A DNA stretch of 64,000 nt from Ignavibacteriota bacterium (GCA_019637995.1 JAHBUQ010000002.1:1255428-1319427), one strand, 5' to 3'; shown: positions 28,407 to 36,661, counted from the stretch's first letter. The notes: generated by a model not told the origin, from the sequence alone. Numbers and translations are program-made.

Positions 28407-29906
28407 ATGTACGATGCAATTGTCAATGACTTATTAAACAGTCTCGGGTTATTCAGACCCGAGCTGGCATTGCTTGCAACTTTTGTCTTGGTAATTATTG
28501 CAGACTTAGTATTCAAAAATAACAAGGTAAATGCCGGCATTTCAATTTTAGGAAGTTTAGTAACTGCTGTGTTTTTGATTATGCAGTCCGGAATTGTTTC
28601 CGGAGCATTTCAAAATCTTACATCAGTTGACCCCTTTGCTGACTTCTTTAAAATGATTATTATCATTTCGACTATACTTGTGCTTGTGATGTCGGAGTTT
28701 AGTGAAGAACTTCATAAGCGTGATGTATGGATGGGCGAGTATTATATGCTTGTTCTTGGTATGGCAATTGGTATGTTTTTGCTTGCCGGTGCATCAAATC
28801 TCATATTGATTTACCTTGCTGTCGAAACTATGAGTATGAGTTCTTATGTTCTTGCAGGATATACTAAGGAAATAAAACGCTCAAGTGAAGCCTCACTGAA
28901 GTATGTTATTTTTGGTTCGCTATCTTCGGGTATTATGATTTATGGTATGTCGCTGATGTTTGGTATGACAGGTTCCTTGAATATTTACGAAATTCAGACA
29001 TACTTCATGCAGTACGGATTTAGTGAACTATCAGTATTTATTTCAGGGCTTATGATTATTGCAGGTTTTGCGTATAAAATATCCGCTGTACCTTTCCATT
29101 TCTGGACACCTGACGTTTATGAAGGCTCACCTGTTTCGATAACTGCATATTTATCAGTAGCATCTAAAGCTGCGGGTTTTGCAATCTTTATCAGATTTAT
29201 GCGACTTGCTTTCCTTGATACTAATGCATCAAGCGAGGCAAATTGGGCATTGCTCGAAGGACTACCATGGGATTATATAATTGCTATATTTGCAATTGCC
29301 ACAATGACGCTTGGCAATTTTGTAGCTCTCTGGCAAAGTAATGTCAAACGTATGCTCGCTTATTCATCAATCGCTCATGCCGGCTACTTGCTGATGGGTG
29401 TTGTTGTTATGTCAAGTTCAGGTATTATGAGCATACTGGTATATTTCTTCTTCTATATGCTTATGAATTTCGGTGCTTTCTTTGTTGTAATGTTATTTGC
29501 CCATAAGATTGGCAGTGAAGAACTCGATGATTACGAAGGACTCGGTTACAGGGCTCCTGTTATGGCTACGTTTATGACAATATTTATGGTTTCGCTAACC
29601 GGTCTTCCGCCTACTGCGGGTTTTGTTGGTAAACTTGTACTTTTCGGTGCAGTACTTGAAGGTGGGTGGTATTGGATGGCGGTAATTGGTGTTCTCAATA
29701 GTGTTATTTCACTTTTCTACTATGCCAAAGTTATTCGCAATATGTGGGTCAGAAAAGTTGAAGCAAAGAAAGAACCATTCTCTTTCTCTTATGCAAGCCA
29801 ATTAGTTGTGTTTATGCTGGCTCTACCTACTTTGATTTTCGGTTTGTTCTACGGACCAATTTTGAGATGGGCTGAGTTCTCAGTCAAAATGTTCTTAGGC
29901 AACTAA
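28407..29906 (+). CDS. nuoN: NADH-quinone oxidoreductase subunit N
   Basis: A 499-residue antiporter-like subunit and the last gene of the operon. Motifs include VETMSMSSYVLAGYTK, YKISAVPFHFWTPDVYEGSPVSITAYLS and VKRMLAYSSIAHAGYLLMGV, all standard. The transcript ends at a strong hairpin just downstream, so the operon has 11 genes, with no nuoE, nuoF or nuoG. Confidence 0.97.
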   Translation: MYDAIVNDLLNSLGLFRPELALLATFVLVIIADLVFKNNKVNAGISILGSLVTAVFLIMQSGIVSGAFQNLTSVDPFADFFKMIIIISTILVLVMSEFSEELHKRDVWMGEYYMLVLGMAIGMFLLAGASNLILIYLAVETMSMSSYVLAGYTKEIKRSSEASLKYVIFGSLSSGIMIYGMSLMFGMTGSLNIYEIQTYFMQYGFSELSVFISGLMIIAGFAYKISAVPFHFWTPDVYEGSPVSITAYLSVASKAAGFAIFIRFMRLAFLDTNASSEANWALLEGLPWDYIIAIFAIATMTLGNFVALWQSNVKRMLAYSSIAHAGYLLMGVVVMSSSGIMSILVYFFFYMLMNFGAFFVVMLFAHKIGSEELDDYEGLGYRAPVMATFMTIFMVSLTGLPPTAGFVGKLVLFGAVLEGGWYWMAVIGVLNSVISLFYYAKVIRNMWVRKVEAKKEPFSFSYASQLVVFMLALPTLIFGLFYGPILRWAEFSVKMFLGN

Positions 29907-29930
29907 TTACAGTAACTATCAATATATTTA

Positions 29931-29967
29931 AAAATCCCTGTAAGCATATGTTTGCAGGGATTTTTTG
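29931..29967 (+). terminator. rho-independent terminator of the nuo operon
   Basis: A stem aaaatccctgtaa / ttgcagggatttt with loop gcatatg and a following T-run lies 25 bases after the nuoN stop. Confidence 0.92.
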
Positions 29968-30019
29968 TTGTATGATACGTTTAATTACTTGTAATCATTT
30001 GAGATAACTATGAATATTG

Positions 30020-30112
30020 TTATTTAACTTTTTGAATTTCATTTAGCTTATACCTGAATTCGTCGAATTGTGGTCTGAGGATGAGTTCAATAAAAATCAG
30101 CCCAACAATTCC
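30020..30112 (-). pseudogene. possible remnant of a small membrane-protein gene
   Basis: On the minus strand, 30 codons read GIVGLIFIEL..., a hydrophobic stretch followed by an amphipathic charged tail (FDEFRYKLNEIQKVK) and a stop. There is no start codon before an upstream stop in the same frame. The amino-acid pattern looks protein-like rather than random, so this may be the decayed 3' end of a gene. The evidence is limited to composition. Confidence 0.25.
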
Positions 30113-30231
30113 TATTAATTAATATATTCAATTCTGTAACTTATCTTTTGACAAAAAATATTGATTAATTCGGTTGGTTTTTATTAATGGATGCATTGCC
30201 TTCGATTCTGAATGAAAAAAACTTCTTTAGA

Positions 30232-30264
30232 AGATGTCCGACACCTTGCAAGTGTCGGACATCT
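30232..30264. repeat. perfect 13-base inverted repeat
   Basis: agatgtccgacac and its exact complement gtgtcggacatct enclose cttgcaa. It is a GC-richer island in an AT-rich spacer, 22 bases from a second palindromic element, and looks like a REP-type element. No other copy was seen in the window. Confidence 0.6.
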
Positions 30265-30286
30265 GATTTGGCTACATAATTTTATC

Positions 30287-30311
30287 GCAAAGGGCTGAAG
30301 CCCTTTGTTGC
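30287..30311. repeat. palindromic element, intergenic copy
   Basis: A 25-base unit whose core is aaagggc-tgaa-gccctttg. The identical 25 bases occur in-frame inside two T9SS sorting-domain genes (30535-30559 and 35223-35247). Confidence 0.75.
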
Positions 30312-30344
30312 AACTTTTGATTAAACTTTCAACTTTTTACTATC

Positions 30345-31790
30345 TCACATCTTCACAAATTTCTTGACAATGGAGCAAGCTCCATTGCTTCCAATAATTT
30401 GTACGAAATACACTCCCGTGGGCAGATGAGATACATCAATTCTTAAATTCCCCTCTCCTGTGGGTGGCTGCGAAGCAGACGGGGTGGATATGACTTCCAA
30501 ACCAAGCATATCAAATATTTGCACTCTATCTGCCGCAAAGGGCTGAAGCCCTTTGTTGCGTAATTGAATTGTGATGAAATCACTTGCGGGATTAGGGTGG
30601 ATTGAGATTTGAGTATTGTCAGCAAAATAATTATAATCATGAACAGAAACCGTTGATAATTTGATTTCCATTACACTTAACGTATCAATTCGTGAAGTTA
30701 AAATAATCAAATTACTCAAATGAGTTTCAAACAAACCAATTATTGTGTGAAAACTCTGCCATTCATATTTATTTAGAATGTCGCCATTTATGTTTAATAT
30801 CTTTAAAAAATTGATTGAAACTTCTAATGGATCAGCACTAACATTGTATCCCCAATAAGCTATTCTATCATTACTAATGAATTTTGTTCTTAACCAAAAA
30901 TGATTTGTTAAATCGTCGTATAATGGGATATTTGTAATAATTTCTCCATTATTATTTAATTTAAGTATAGAAAAATATTTATCTTTGTCTTCTTTAACAT
31001 AATATAATATGAATATGTTGTCAGCTTCAATTTTATAATCCTGATAAAATATTCTTTTATTATTTGGCAATTGAATATCAGTCTCCCATTTAATCTTACC
31101 CAGTGTATCATATTTAACTAAAACCAAATGATCTACTGAACCATCAAGGTATAGTGTTGGACCATAGAATAATGTGAATAAATCAAAATTGGCTGAATCT
31201 ATTTTTAAACGAGGGTATGGATACAAGTATAATTCTGATTTAGGTTTTTCTAATTTAATTTCAAATTTCTTATTAAAGAATTTATCAAAATAATATAGAT
31301 ATCCATCGAGAGTTTCAAAATCACTCACATACTGAATGATACTTTCATTGTAATAAATAGGATTCGAAGTTGCATAGTAATTTGACGGTAAATCAAAAGG
31401 AACAAAGGAAAGAGAGTCTCCGTCTTCATCTGTAACCAAAATATTTATCTTGCCATCATATTTAGTGAAATAGTGATGCTCATTATTTAGATCAGAAACA
31501 AAGTAAGGTTTTGCGGTTTTGCTCATAACTGTACTTATGTTTTTTAGTAAATTACCATTAAAATCAATATCAATAATTGCTGGGTTTTTTAATAGTAATT
31601 TAGGTGGCTGTCCATCTATTAGCAATCTAATTTTTTTATTGTCAATGCTGTAATTTATCAAATTTAAATAAGATAGATTTTTTACTTTGCAATTGACTTC
31701 CCACACCTTATCCAATTCTGCTTGTGATTTGGAAAAATAAGGAAAAAAGAGAATCAGGATTAAAAAGTTAATATAAAATTTCATTTTCAT
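30345..31790 (-). CDS. T9SS-secreted protein with C-terminal sorting domain
   Basis: A 481-residue exported protein: signal peptide (about residues 1-22), a strand-rich body (about 25-390) resembling a beta-propeller but without clear repeats, and a type IX secretion sorting domain at the C-terminus (from about residue 400; NPASDFITIQL, VQIFDMLGLEVI, RIDVSHLPTGVYFVQI, KKFVKM). The last 81 codons are identical in DNA to those of the gene ending at 35033. Two segments in the sorting domain (NKGLQPFAADR and TPSASQPPTGEG) are encoded by palindromic elements. It is the last gene of a four-gene run of secreted proteins; a GAGG motif precedes the ATG. Confidence 0.8.
   Translation of the reverse strand: MKMKFYINFLILILFFPYFSKSQAELDKVWEVNCKVKNLSYLNLINYSIDNKKIRLLIDGQPPKLLLKNPAIIDIDFNGNLLKNISTVMSKTAKPYFVSDLNNEHHYFTKYDGKINILVTDEDGDSLSFVPFDLPSNYYATSNPIYYNESIIQYVSDFETLDGYLYYFDKFFNKKFEIKLEKPKSELYLYPYPRLKIDSANFDLFTLFYGPTLYLDGSVDHLVLVKYDTLGKIKWETDIQLPNNKRIFYQDYKIEADNIFILYYVKEDKDKYFSILKLNNNGEIITNIPLYDDLTNHFWLRTKFISNDRIAYWGYNVSADPLEVSINFLKILNINGDILNKYEWQSFHTIIGLFETHLSNLIILTSRIDTLSVMEIKLSTVSVHDYNYFADNTQISIHPNPASDFITIQLRNKGLQPFAADRVQIFDMLGLEVISTPSASQPPTGEGNLRIDVSHLPTGVYFVQIIGSNGACSIVKKFVKM
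30450..30487. repeat. GC-rich imperfect palindrome inside a sorting domain, copy 1
   Basis: A CCCC...CTG-cgaag-CAG..GGGG arrangement encodes the TPSASQPPTGEG segment of the sorting domain. It is much richer in G and C than the gene around it and is present again at 35138-35175. Confidence 0.5.
30535..30559. repeat. palindromic element, in-frame copy inside a gene
   Basis: The same 25 bases as at 30287-30311, here read in frame as the NKGLQPFA part of the T9SS sorting domain. It sits between two core strands of the domain, in a surface-loop position. Confidence 0.75.
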
Positions 31791-31796
31791 TTTCCT

Positions 31797-33320
31797 CTAT
31801 TTAATGATTAAAATATTTTCGGTAACTGTTCCTGATGACAAGCCAAATTCATTGATGAAATTGATTCTTAAAATATAATTTCCGGAATTAAGATTCTTTG
31901 TACTCAAATCATATTCATCTGTGAAGTTAAATTTTTGAACTTCTTTTCCATTGATATCAACCAAACTGCAAAGAGCTGTCATATATGAGTCGTAATTGAT
32001 AGTTTTAATCCTGACATAATCACTTGCAGGATTTGGATATAAGCCGATTCTAAATTCCCGGCTTGCAGATTCATTAGCCACATTTGTTAAAAAATCAGGT
32101 TTAATTTCTGCTAAATAATATGAATCCCATCCATTTCTACCTAAAACTATTATATTGCCGTCTTCATTTTCCACTACACCTTTGACAGCATTAATATTGG
32201 TAAATCTATTCCATGAATATTCTTCAACAACTTTGCCTGAAGAATCAATAATCATCATATAAAAGTCAGAACCTTCCTCATTCTCTTTTGTCCGTGCCGG
32301 GATACGACCATAGATAGCATAGAATTCACCATTTCTAAGAGGTGTAAATGATTGTTCTATCCGTGTTATTGGATCAGCATGATTCACAGTCTTCGACCAT
32401 AATTTAATACCATCTTTATTGACTTTAGCAAAGTAAAGAGCTTTATCGGAAAGAGTATTAAATACTTCACCAATTATAAAGAATGATGAATCAGTGTTTT
32501 CTCTGATATAATATATATTAAGTCTTTTATACCCTTCATTATGAAGTTTGGAATTCCAAATCAGATTGCCATCTAAATTAAATTTACAAATATATACAAA
32601 ATCATTCCAACCGTAATGATCTTGTTTGGTATCAATCGGACTGTAGAGAGTAGTAATAATATGCTTATCAGAACTCGGAAATAAATAATACTGCTGTTTA
32701 TCCCAATGTATCGGCTCATTAATGCCTGCTGTATCAAGTTGCAAATCTCTGATATATTCTCCATCATCATTTAGAACCAAAAGTTTTTGTTTATTTTCCT
32801 CTTTGTAAGCGTGGAAGAAGCCGACATAAACGCTATCATAAAATGAGTTTGCATAAGCCGGATCATAAAAAATCATCTTATTTGAAGAATCAGAGTGGAA
32901 ATTCTCCATTTCTCCGTCACTTTGAATTTTAATACTATGATAATTTGAAAGTCCACCAGGAGCCCAATTCCATATACCTCTAAATTCCATATAGTTGTTA
33001 TTTCTATAAAAGTAATAAATAAATGAGTTACCACCATTTCTCCCTTTCATTTGGTCAGCTTTTTTATTATAAATCACATTTCCAAAAATGTCTGTTTTTA
33101 TATTATTAATAGCTTTCAATGTTGGTTCATTCTGGTTACTCCCTGCGAGCCAAATATATAATTCGTTATCAAATATTCCTAATTTGTAAATCCAAACACC
33201 TGTCATATTATTTAATTCTAATTCTTTCTCCCAAACAATATTGGGATTAGCCTTGGTATGATGATGTAAAGCAATAATTTGTAAAAAAAACAATATTAAA
33301 AATAACTTTCTCATCTGCAT
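31797..33320 (-). CDS. T9SS-secreted protein with C-terminal sorting domain
   Basis: A 507-residue exported protein. The signal peptide (MRKLFLILFFLQIIALHHHTKA) starts at the second of two close ATGs (33320 and 33314), which follow an AGGAG ribosome binding site; upstream in-frame codons are not used. The body is strand-rich, with WxxELxLNNMTG-, GNLIWN- and GIKLWSK-type strands that suggest a propeller. The C-terminus is a type IX sorting domain (IGLYPNPASDYVRI ... LVDINGKEV ... LNSGNYILRI). Unlike its neighbour, this domain lacks the palindromic insertions and shows the normal spacing. Substrate and role are unknown. Confidence 0.8.
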   Translation of the reverse strand: MQMRKLFLILFFLQIIALHHHTKANPNIVWEKELELNNMTGVWIYKLGIFDNELYIWLAGSNQNEPTLKAINNIKTDIFGNVIYNKKADQMKGRNGGNSFIYYFYRNNNYMEFRGIWNWAPGGLSNYHSIKIQSDGEMENFHSDSSNKMIFYDPAYANSFYDSVYVGFFHAYKEENKQKLLVLNDDGEYIRDLQLDTAGINEPIHWDKQQYYLFPSSDKHIITTLYSPIDTKQDHYGWNDFVYICKFNLDGNLIWNSKLHNEGYKRLNIYYIRENTDSSFFIIGEVFNTLSDKALYFAKVNKDGIKLWSKTVNHADPITRIEQSFTPLRNGEFYAIYGRIPARTKENEEGSDFYMMIIDSSGKVVEEYSWNRFTNINAVKGVVENEDGNIIVLGRNGWDSYYLAEIKPDFLTNVANESASREFRIGLYPNPASDYVRIKTINYDSYMTALCSLVDINGKEVQKFNFTDEYDLSTKNLNSGNYILRINFINEFGLSSGTVTENILIIK

Positions 33321-33380
33321 TTTCTCCTTATAATATGAATCCTCCACTAAACAAAATGATTAGTGGAGGATAATTAATTT

Positions 33381-33887
33381 TTAAATTTTGACAAACCTGA
33401 AAAATTTGTCAACACCGGATATGATAATAATATAACAACCATTTGGCAGAAAGCTCAAATCTAAACTTGTAACCTCTGAAAAATATAATTTATCGGAATA
33501 ATGTAAATATCCAGTTAAATCAAAAATTTTCAAGTCTCGCTTTAAGCTTTCATTTTCCGAGAAGACAATGTTGATAGATTCTTTTACCGGATTTGGAAAA
33601 ATAGAAATATCATCAATAGTTACAGGTATTTCAACTTCATTTTTTTTAAACCACGTATTTCCGAAATCATTAGAATTTAATATTACACCGTCTAATCTTA
33701 CATACTTTAGATTTCTGGGACCTTGTTTGAATAAATCATCATTCTTTTCTGTTTTTATAAGTAAGAAGTTGCTTATTCTTTTCTGTCCTTCAATCCTTGT
33801 GTTTATTAACTTCAATTCTTCCTTACATTCTGAAATGGAAGTGAATAATATCGAAAATAACACAAATAACATAATGAATAATTTCAT
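33381..33887 (-). CDS. small T9SS-sorted protein
   Basis: A 168-residue exported protein: signal peptide (about residues 1-20), a short middle part (about 22-95), and a type IX sorting domain (SIFPNPVKESINI, LKIFDLTGYL, SLDLSFLPNGCYIII, FFRFVKI). The sorting domain makes up nearly half of the protein, so the cargo is very small, perhaps a surface peptide or structural piece. An AGGAG motif precedes the ATG. It is the second gene of a four-gene minus-strand run. Confidence 0.78.
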   Translation of the reverse strand: MKLFIMLFVLFSILFTSISECKEELKLINTRIEGQKRISNFLLIKTEKNDDLFKQGPRNLKYVRLDGVILNSNDFGNTWFKKNEVEIPVTIDDISIFPNPVKESINIVFSENESLKRDLKIFDLTGYLHYSDKLYFSEVTSLDLSFLPNGCYIIIISGVDKFFRFVKI

Positions 33888-33901
33888 AATTTTTCTCCTT
33901 A

Positions 33902-34783
33902 TTATTCACCACAGTTTTGAGAGCAATTAATAAAATGTCTTTCATATTCCTCAGGGTAAGGGCACAAATTCACAGGTTCAACTAAAACGTTACAATTTCC
34001 CTGAGTATAAGTATCAACATTTGTTACCTGCAATTCACTCCCACAGTAGCAGAAATATTTCCGGTGTTCGCAGCAGGCTACGGTTGTTTCGCTATCACAA
34101 TGGATAGGAGTTACACTGGTATTTCTAAAGCCAAGTGGTCCTACAGGTCCTTTTAATACACAATATGCACGACATTTCGGTTGAGTATAGTAAACTTCAA
34201 AAATGTTGTCACAGCCGGTTGGAGCATCGTCACAATTCGGTGGAATTCCGCTGCAATTCGGAATTGATATAGAATTATCAACTATGTATTCTTTACCAAG
34301 TGTGTAAAAAATTGCATCAACAAGCATATTCCAGTATGCTTGATTCATTATTCCACCCCAATTATCAGGAAAACCCGGGAATAACTGAGCCATCAAACCT
34401 TGGCAATAATCCGGTATATCAATGCTTCCTAATCGGTACTGTAAAACTTTTCTGGGTGGAGAACAAGATATATCCAAACATTCTCTGTATGAATAAAAAA
34501 CAGTAATCTGACACGCAGTAAAAACAGGAAAAGAACGGGTTACAGTTACTGAAATCCAAGGATCACATTGTAAGTTTTGTTGCTCTTCATAGCAGTCCTG
34601 CTCAGAATATGCCAAATCCGGACTAAAACTTAATACACAAATCAGGACAATTACAGGCATTGCACGCATCACTTTTGAGCACCATAAATTAATGGTACTA
34701 ATGATATTACTCTGTAGCTCTGTAGCTCTGTTGCTCTGTTGCTCTGTTGCTCTGTTGCTCTGTTGCTCTGGTTGATAACGCAT
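33902..34783 (-). CDS. cysteine-rich secreted protein with octanucleotide repeat at its start
   Basis: A 293-residue frame whose ATG at 34783 has an excellent ribosome binding site (AAAGGAG, six T's before the ATG). The first 38 codons mostly encode an 8-base tandem repeat (QQSNRATE pattern), and only then comes a normal signal peptide beginning at Met39 (34669; MRAMPVIVLICVLSFS). The mature part has about 20 cysteines (CCEHRKYFCYCG, NCSGIPPNC), so it should be an exported, disulphide-rich protein without a T9SS domain. Loss or gain of one repeat unit would shift the frame before the signal peptide. Family unknown. Confidence 0.72.
   Translation of the reverse strand: MRYQPEQQSNRATEQQSNRATELQSNIISTINLWCSKVMRAMPVIVLICVLSFSPDLAYSEQDCYEEQQNLQCDPWISVTVTRSFPVFTACQITVFYSYRECLDISCSPPRKVLQYRLGSIDIPDYCQGLMAQLFPGFPDNWGGIMNQAYWNMLVDAIFYTLGKEYIVDNSISIPNCSGIPPNCDDAPTGCDNIFEVYYTQPKCRAYCVLKGPVGPLGFRNTSVTPIHCDSETTVACCEHRKYFCYCGSELQVTNVDTYTQGNCNVLVEPVNLCPYPEEYERHFINCSQNCGE
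34710..34771. repeat. octanucleotide tandem repeat (CAACAGAG type)
   Basis: Seven uninterrupted 8-base units (two ctctgtag, five ctctgttg on the plus strand) plus a partial eighth lie just after the start codon of the minus-strand gene. Because 8 is not a multiple of 3, a change in copy number alters the reading frame. Confidence 0.95.
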
Positions 34784-34987
34784 AAAAAACTCCTTTAAAT
34801 TATTGAAACAATCTCCCTTTAACAGGGAAAATTATAATTATAATCAAACAAAGTTCAATAACTATAAAAAACTTATAAATTCTCTGCTAATTATAAGTTT
34901 TATCAACTATGACAAATTTCCATAAGCAAATTAATAAAATTATAATTAACTACCAAATATTTTATAAACATATTTAGATTATAATGC

Positions 34988-35027
34988 AAAAAAAATCCAA
35001 TCCCACAGTTCGCTTTTAGGGGGATTT
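34988..35027 (-). terminator. rho-independent terminator of the beta-helix gene
   Basis: On the minus strand aatccc pairs with gggatt and is followed by eight T's, just past the stop codon of the beta-helix protein gene. Confidence 0.65.
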
Positions 35028-35032
35028 GACTT

Positions 35033-36547
35033 TTACATCTTCACAAATTTCTTGACAATGGAGCAAGCTCCATTGCTTCCAATAATTTGTACGAAATACA
35101 CTCCCGTGGGCAGATGAGATACATCAATTCTTAAATTCCCCTCTCCTGTGGGTGGCTGCGAAGCAGACGGGGTGGATATGACTTCCAAACCAAGCATATC
35201 AAATATTTGCACTCTATCTGCCGCAAAGGGCTGAAGCCCTTTGTTGCGTAATTGAATTGTGATGAAATCACTTGCGGGGTTTGGCGTTATAACGAACAAT
35301 GATTCTTTGCTCTCTTTTACTACTGTATTATCATTAAATTCAAAGGCGCCGGCTGAGCGTGGTTGCAGGTAATTATTGCCCGAATAGTCCTGAATCGGCA
35401 TACCTGTGTATGTTATATATGAGCGGGCAGAACTTGCAGCTTTAAGACGGAAATCATTATTTGTAAAGTTTTCAAAAAATGGGTCTAAGCCTACGACCTG
35501 ATTTATTTCTGTTGCCGGCAAATTAGGTCCCTGCCAGTTCGGATTTTGATGATTGTACCAATAATTATTTCTGAATGTAAATGTTTCAGGTGCTGTGTTT
35601 GTTCCGACATTGGTTTCTGTGCTGATATTGCCAAAATAAATTATATTATTTTCAAATCTGTTATTTCCGCATTTTTCAAAGCGGCTTTCATCTACTGTTT
35701 CCTGTAAAATTCTGATGACCCAGCGCTCAGGATTAATAATTGTATTATTTATCACATCTACTCTGACACTGCCGACATAAGCAATCGGGGCGAGCGAACC
35801 AATGAAAATATTTGAATAAACCTGCAAATCGGCTGCCTCAAATTTTGCATCAATTGGTCTGAAATATTGAAGTCCTGTGCTACCGCCGAGGTTTAAAGTT
35901 CTTTGTCCGCAATTTTCAAAATAATTTGCATAAATTTCAATATATTGAGTGCCTCCTTTGGCTTGGATGGCATTGCTACCCATATTCTTAAATATACAGT
36001 TTTGTATCTTACCATTATGGCAACCCACCATATCTACGCCACTTCCACCTGCTGAGCCGTTCTCAAAAATGCAGCTTTTTATAATGAAATTGTCCACGCC
36101 TGACATTTTCAATAAATCATTATTGCCCGTGGCGGAAATATCTCTGAATATGCAATCTGATATAGTGATAAATTCGGCAGGAGTAGAGTAATCGCCGCCA
36201 TCATCTATATTCATTCCGTTTGAGGTTTGATTCTCTATGATTAGTCCCTGAATTTCGACATATTTAGCATCAGAGAATTGAATAGAATTTCCGCCACCGC
36301 GAATTATTACTTCTGTATCCGGCTGGCCAATAATAAAAATTCTTAGGTCGGCAGTCCCCTGAAGTTTACTAATAAGCATACCACCCTGATGTACGCCGCC
36401 ATATACAAAAATCGTATCACCTGCTTCTGCCTGAAGTGCTGCTAAACGAATTGTAGCATATTCTTTTCCTCCTCCAACCTGAAGTGTTTTAGAATATAGA
36501 TTATTGGAAACTGTAACCAGTAATAATATCAGGTAAATTGTTTTCAT
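35033..36547 (-). CDS. T9SS-secreted right-handed parallel beta-helix protein
   Basis: A 504-residue exported protein. ATG 36547 is chosen because it puts the signal peptide (MKTIYLILLLVTVSNNLYS) at the N-terminus; 13 in-frame upstream codons are not needed. Residues about 35-400 form a right-handed beta-helix of the pectate-lyase/DUF1565 type (YATIRLAALQAEAGDTIFVYGGVHQGG; ITISDCIFRDISATGNND; FIIKSCIFENGSAGGSG; GKIQNCIFKNMGSNAI). Such proteins often bind or cut polysaccharides. The C-terminus is a type IX sorting domain identical in DNA over 244 bp to the one at 30347-30590. Substrate cannot be deduced. Confidence 0.85.
   Translation of the reverse strand: MKTIYLILLLVTVSNNLYSKTLQVGGGKEYATIRLAALQAEAGDTIFVYGGVHQGGMLISKLQGTADLRIFIIGQPDTEVIIRGGGNSIQFSDAKYVEIQGLIIENQTSNGMNIDDGGDYSTPAEFITISDCIFRDISATGNNDLLKMSGVDNFIIKSCIFENGSAGGSGVDMVGCHNGKIQNCIFKNMGSNAIQAKGGTQYIEIYANYFENCGQRTLNLGGSTGLQYFRPIDAKFEAADLQVYSNIFIGSLAPIAYVGSVRVDVINNTIINPERWVIRILQETVDESRFEKCGNNRFENNIIYFGNISTETNVGTNTAPETFTFRNNYWYNHQNPNWQGPNLPATEINQVVGLDPFFENFTNNDFRLKAASSARSYITYTGMPIQDYSGNNYLQPRSAGAFEFNDNTVVKESKESLFVITPNPASDFITIQLRNKGLQPFAADRVQIFDMLGLEVISTPSASQPPTGEGNLRIDVSHLPTGVYFVQIIGSNGACSIVKKFVKM
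35138..35175. repeat. GC-rich imperfect palindrome inside a sorting domain, copy 2
   Basis: Second copy of the palindrome that encodes TPSASQPPTGEG in the sorting domain. Confidence 0.5.
35223..35247. repeat. palindromic element, second in-frame copy
   Basis: Identical to the 25-base elements at 30287-30311 and 30535-30559, here inside the beta-helix gene. Confidence 0.75.
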
Positions 36548-36661
36548 AACATTAAATTCTATTTTTTGATAAATAACATAATACAAAACTAAAAATAAAA
36601 TATTTAAATATTATAAAATATTATAAAATATTTTATTAAAACTATACATTACACTTGTTTC

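Larger units (their letters stand above)
30347..30590. repeat. exact 244-bp direct repeat, copy 1
   Basis: This stretch, which encodes the whole T9SS sorting domain, is identical base for base to 35035-35278; identity stops exactly at the stop codon on one side and at the NPASDF codons on the other. Confidence 0.97.
35035..35278. repeat. exact 244-bp direct repeat, copy 2
   Basis: Identical to 30347-30590, with no mismatch. The sequences diverge immediately outside the sorting-domain codons. Confidence 0.97.

Noticed and set aside
33568..33930. A 120-codon plus-strand open frame
   Set aside because: Antisense to the small T9SS protein, which has a signal peptide, ribosome binding site and sorting domain.
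34710..34771. CRISPR-like repeat
   Set aside because: Units are only 8 bases and directly adjacent without spacers, so this is a microsatellite and not a CRISPR array.
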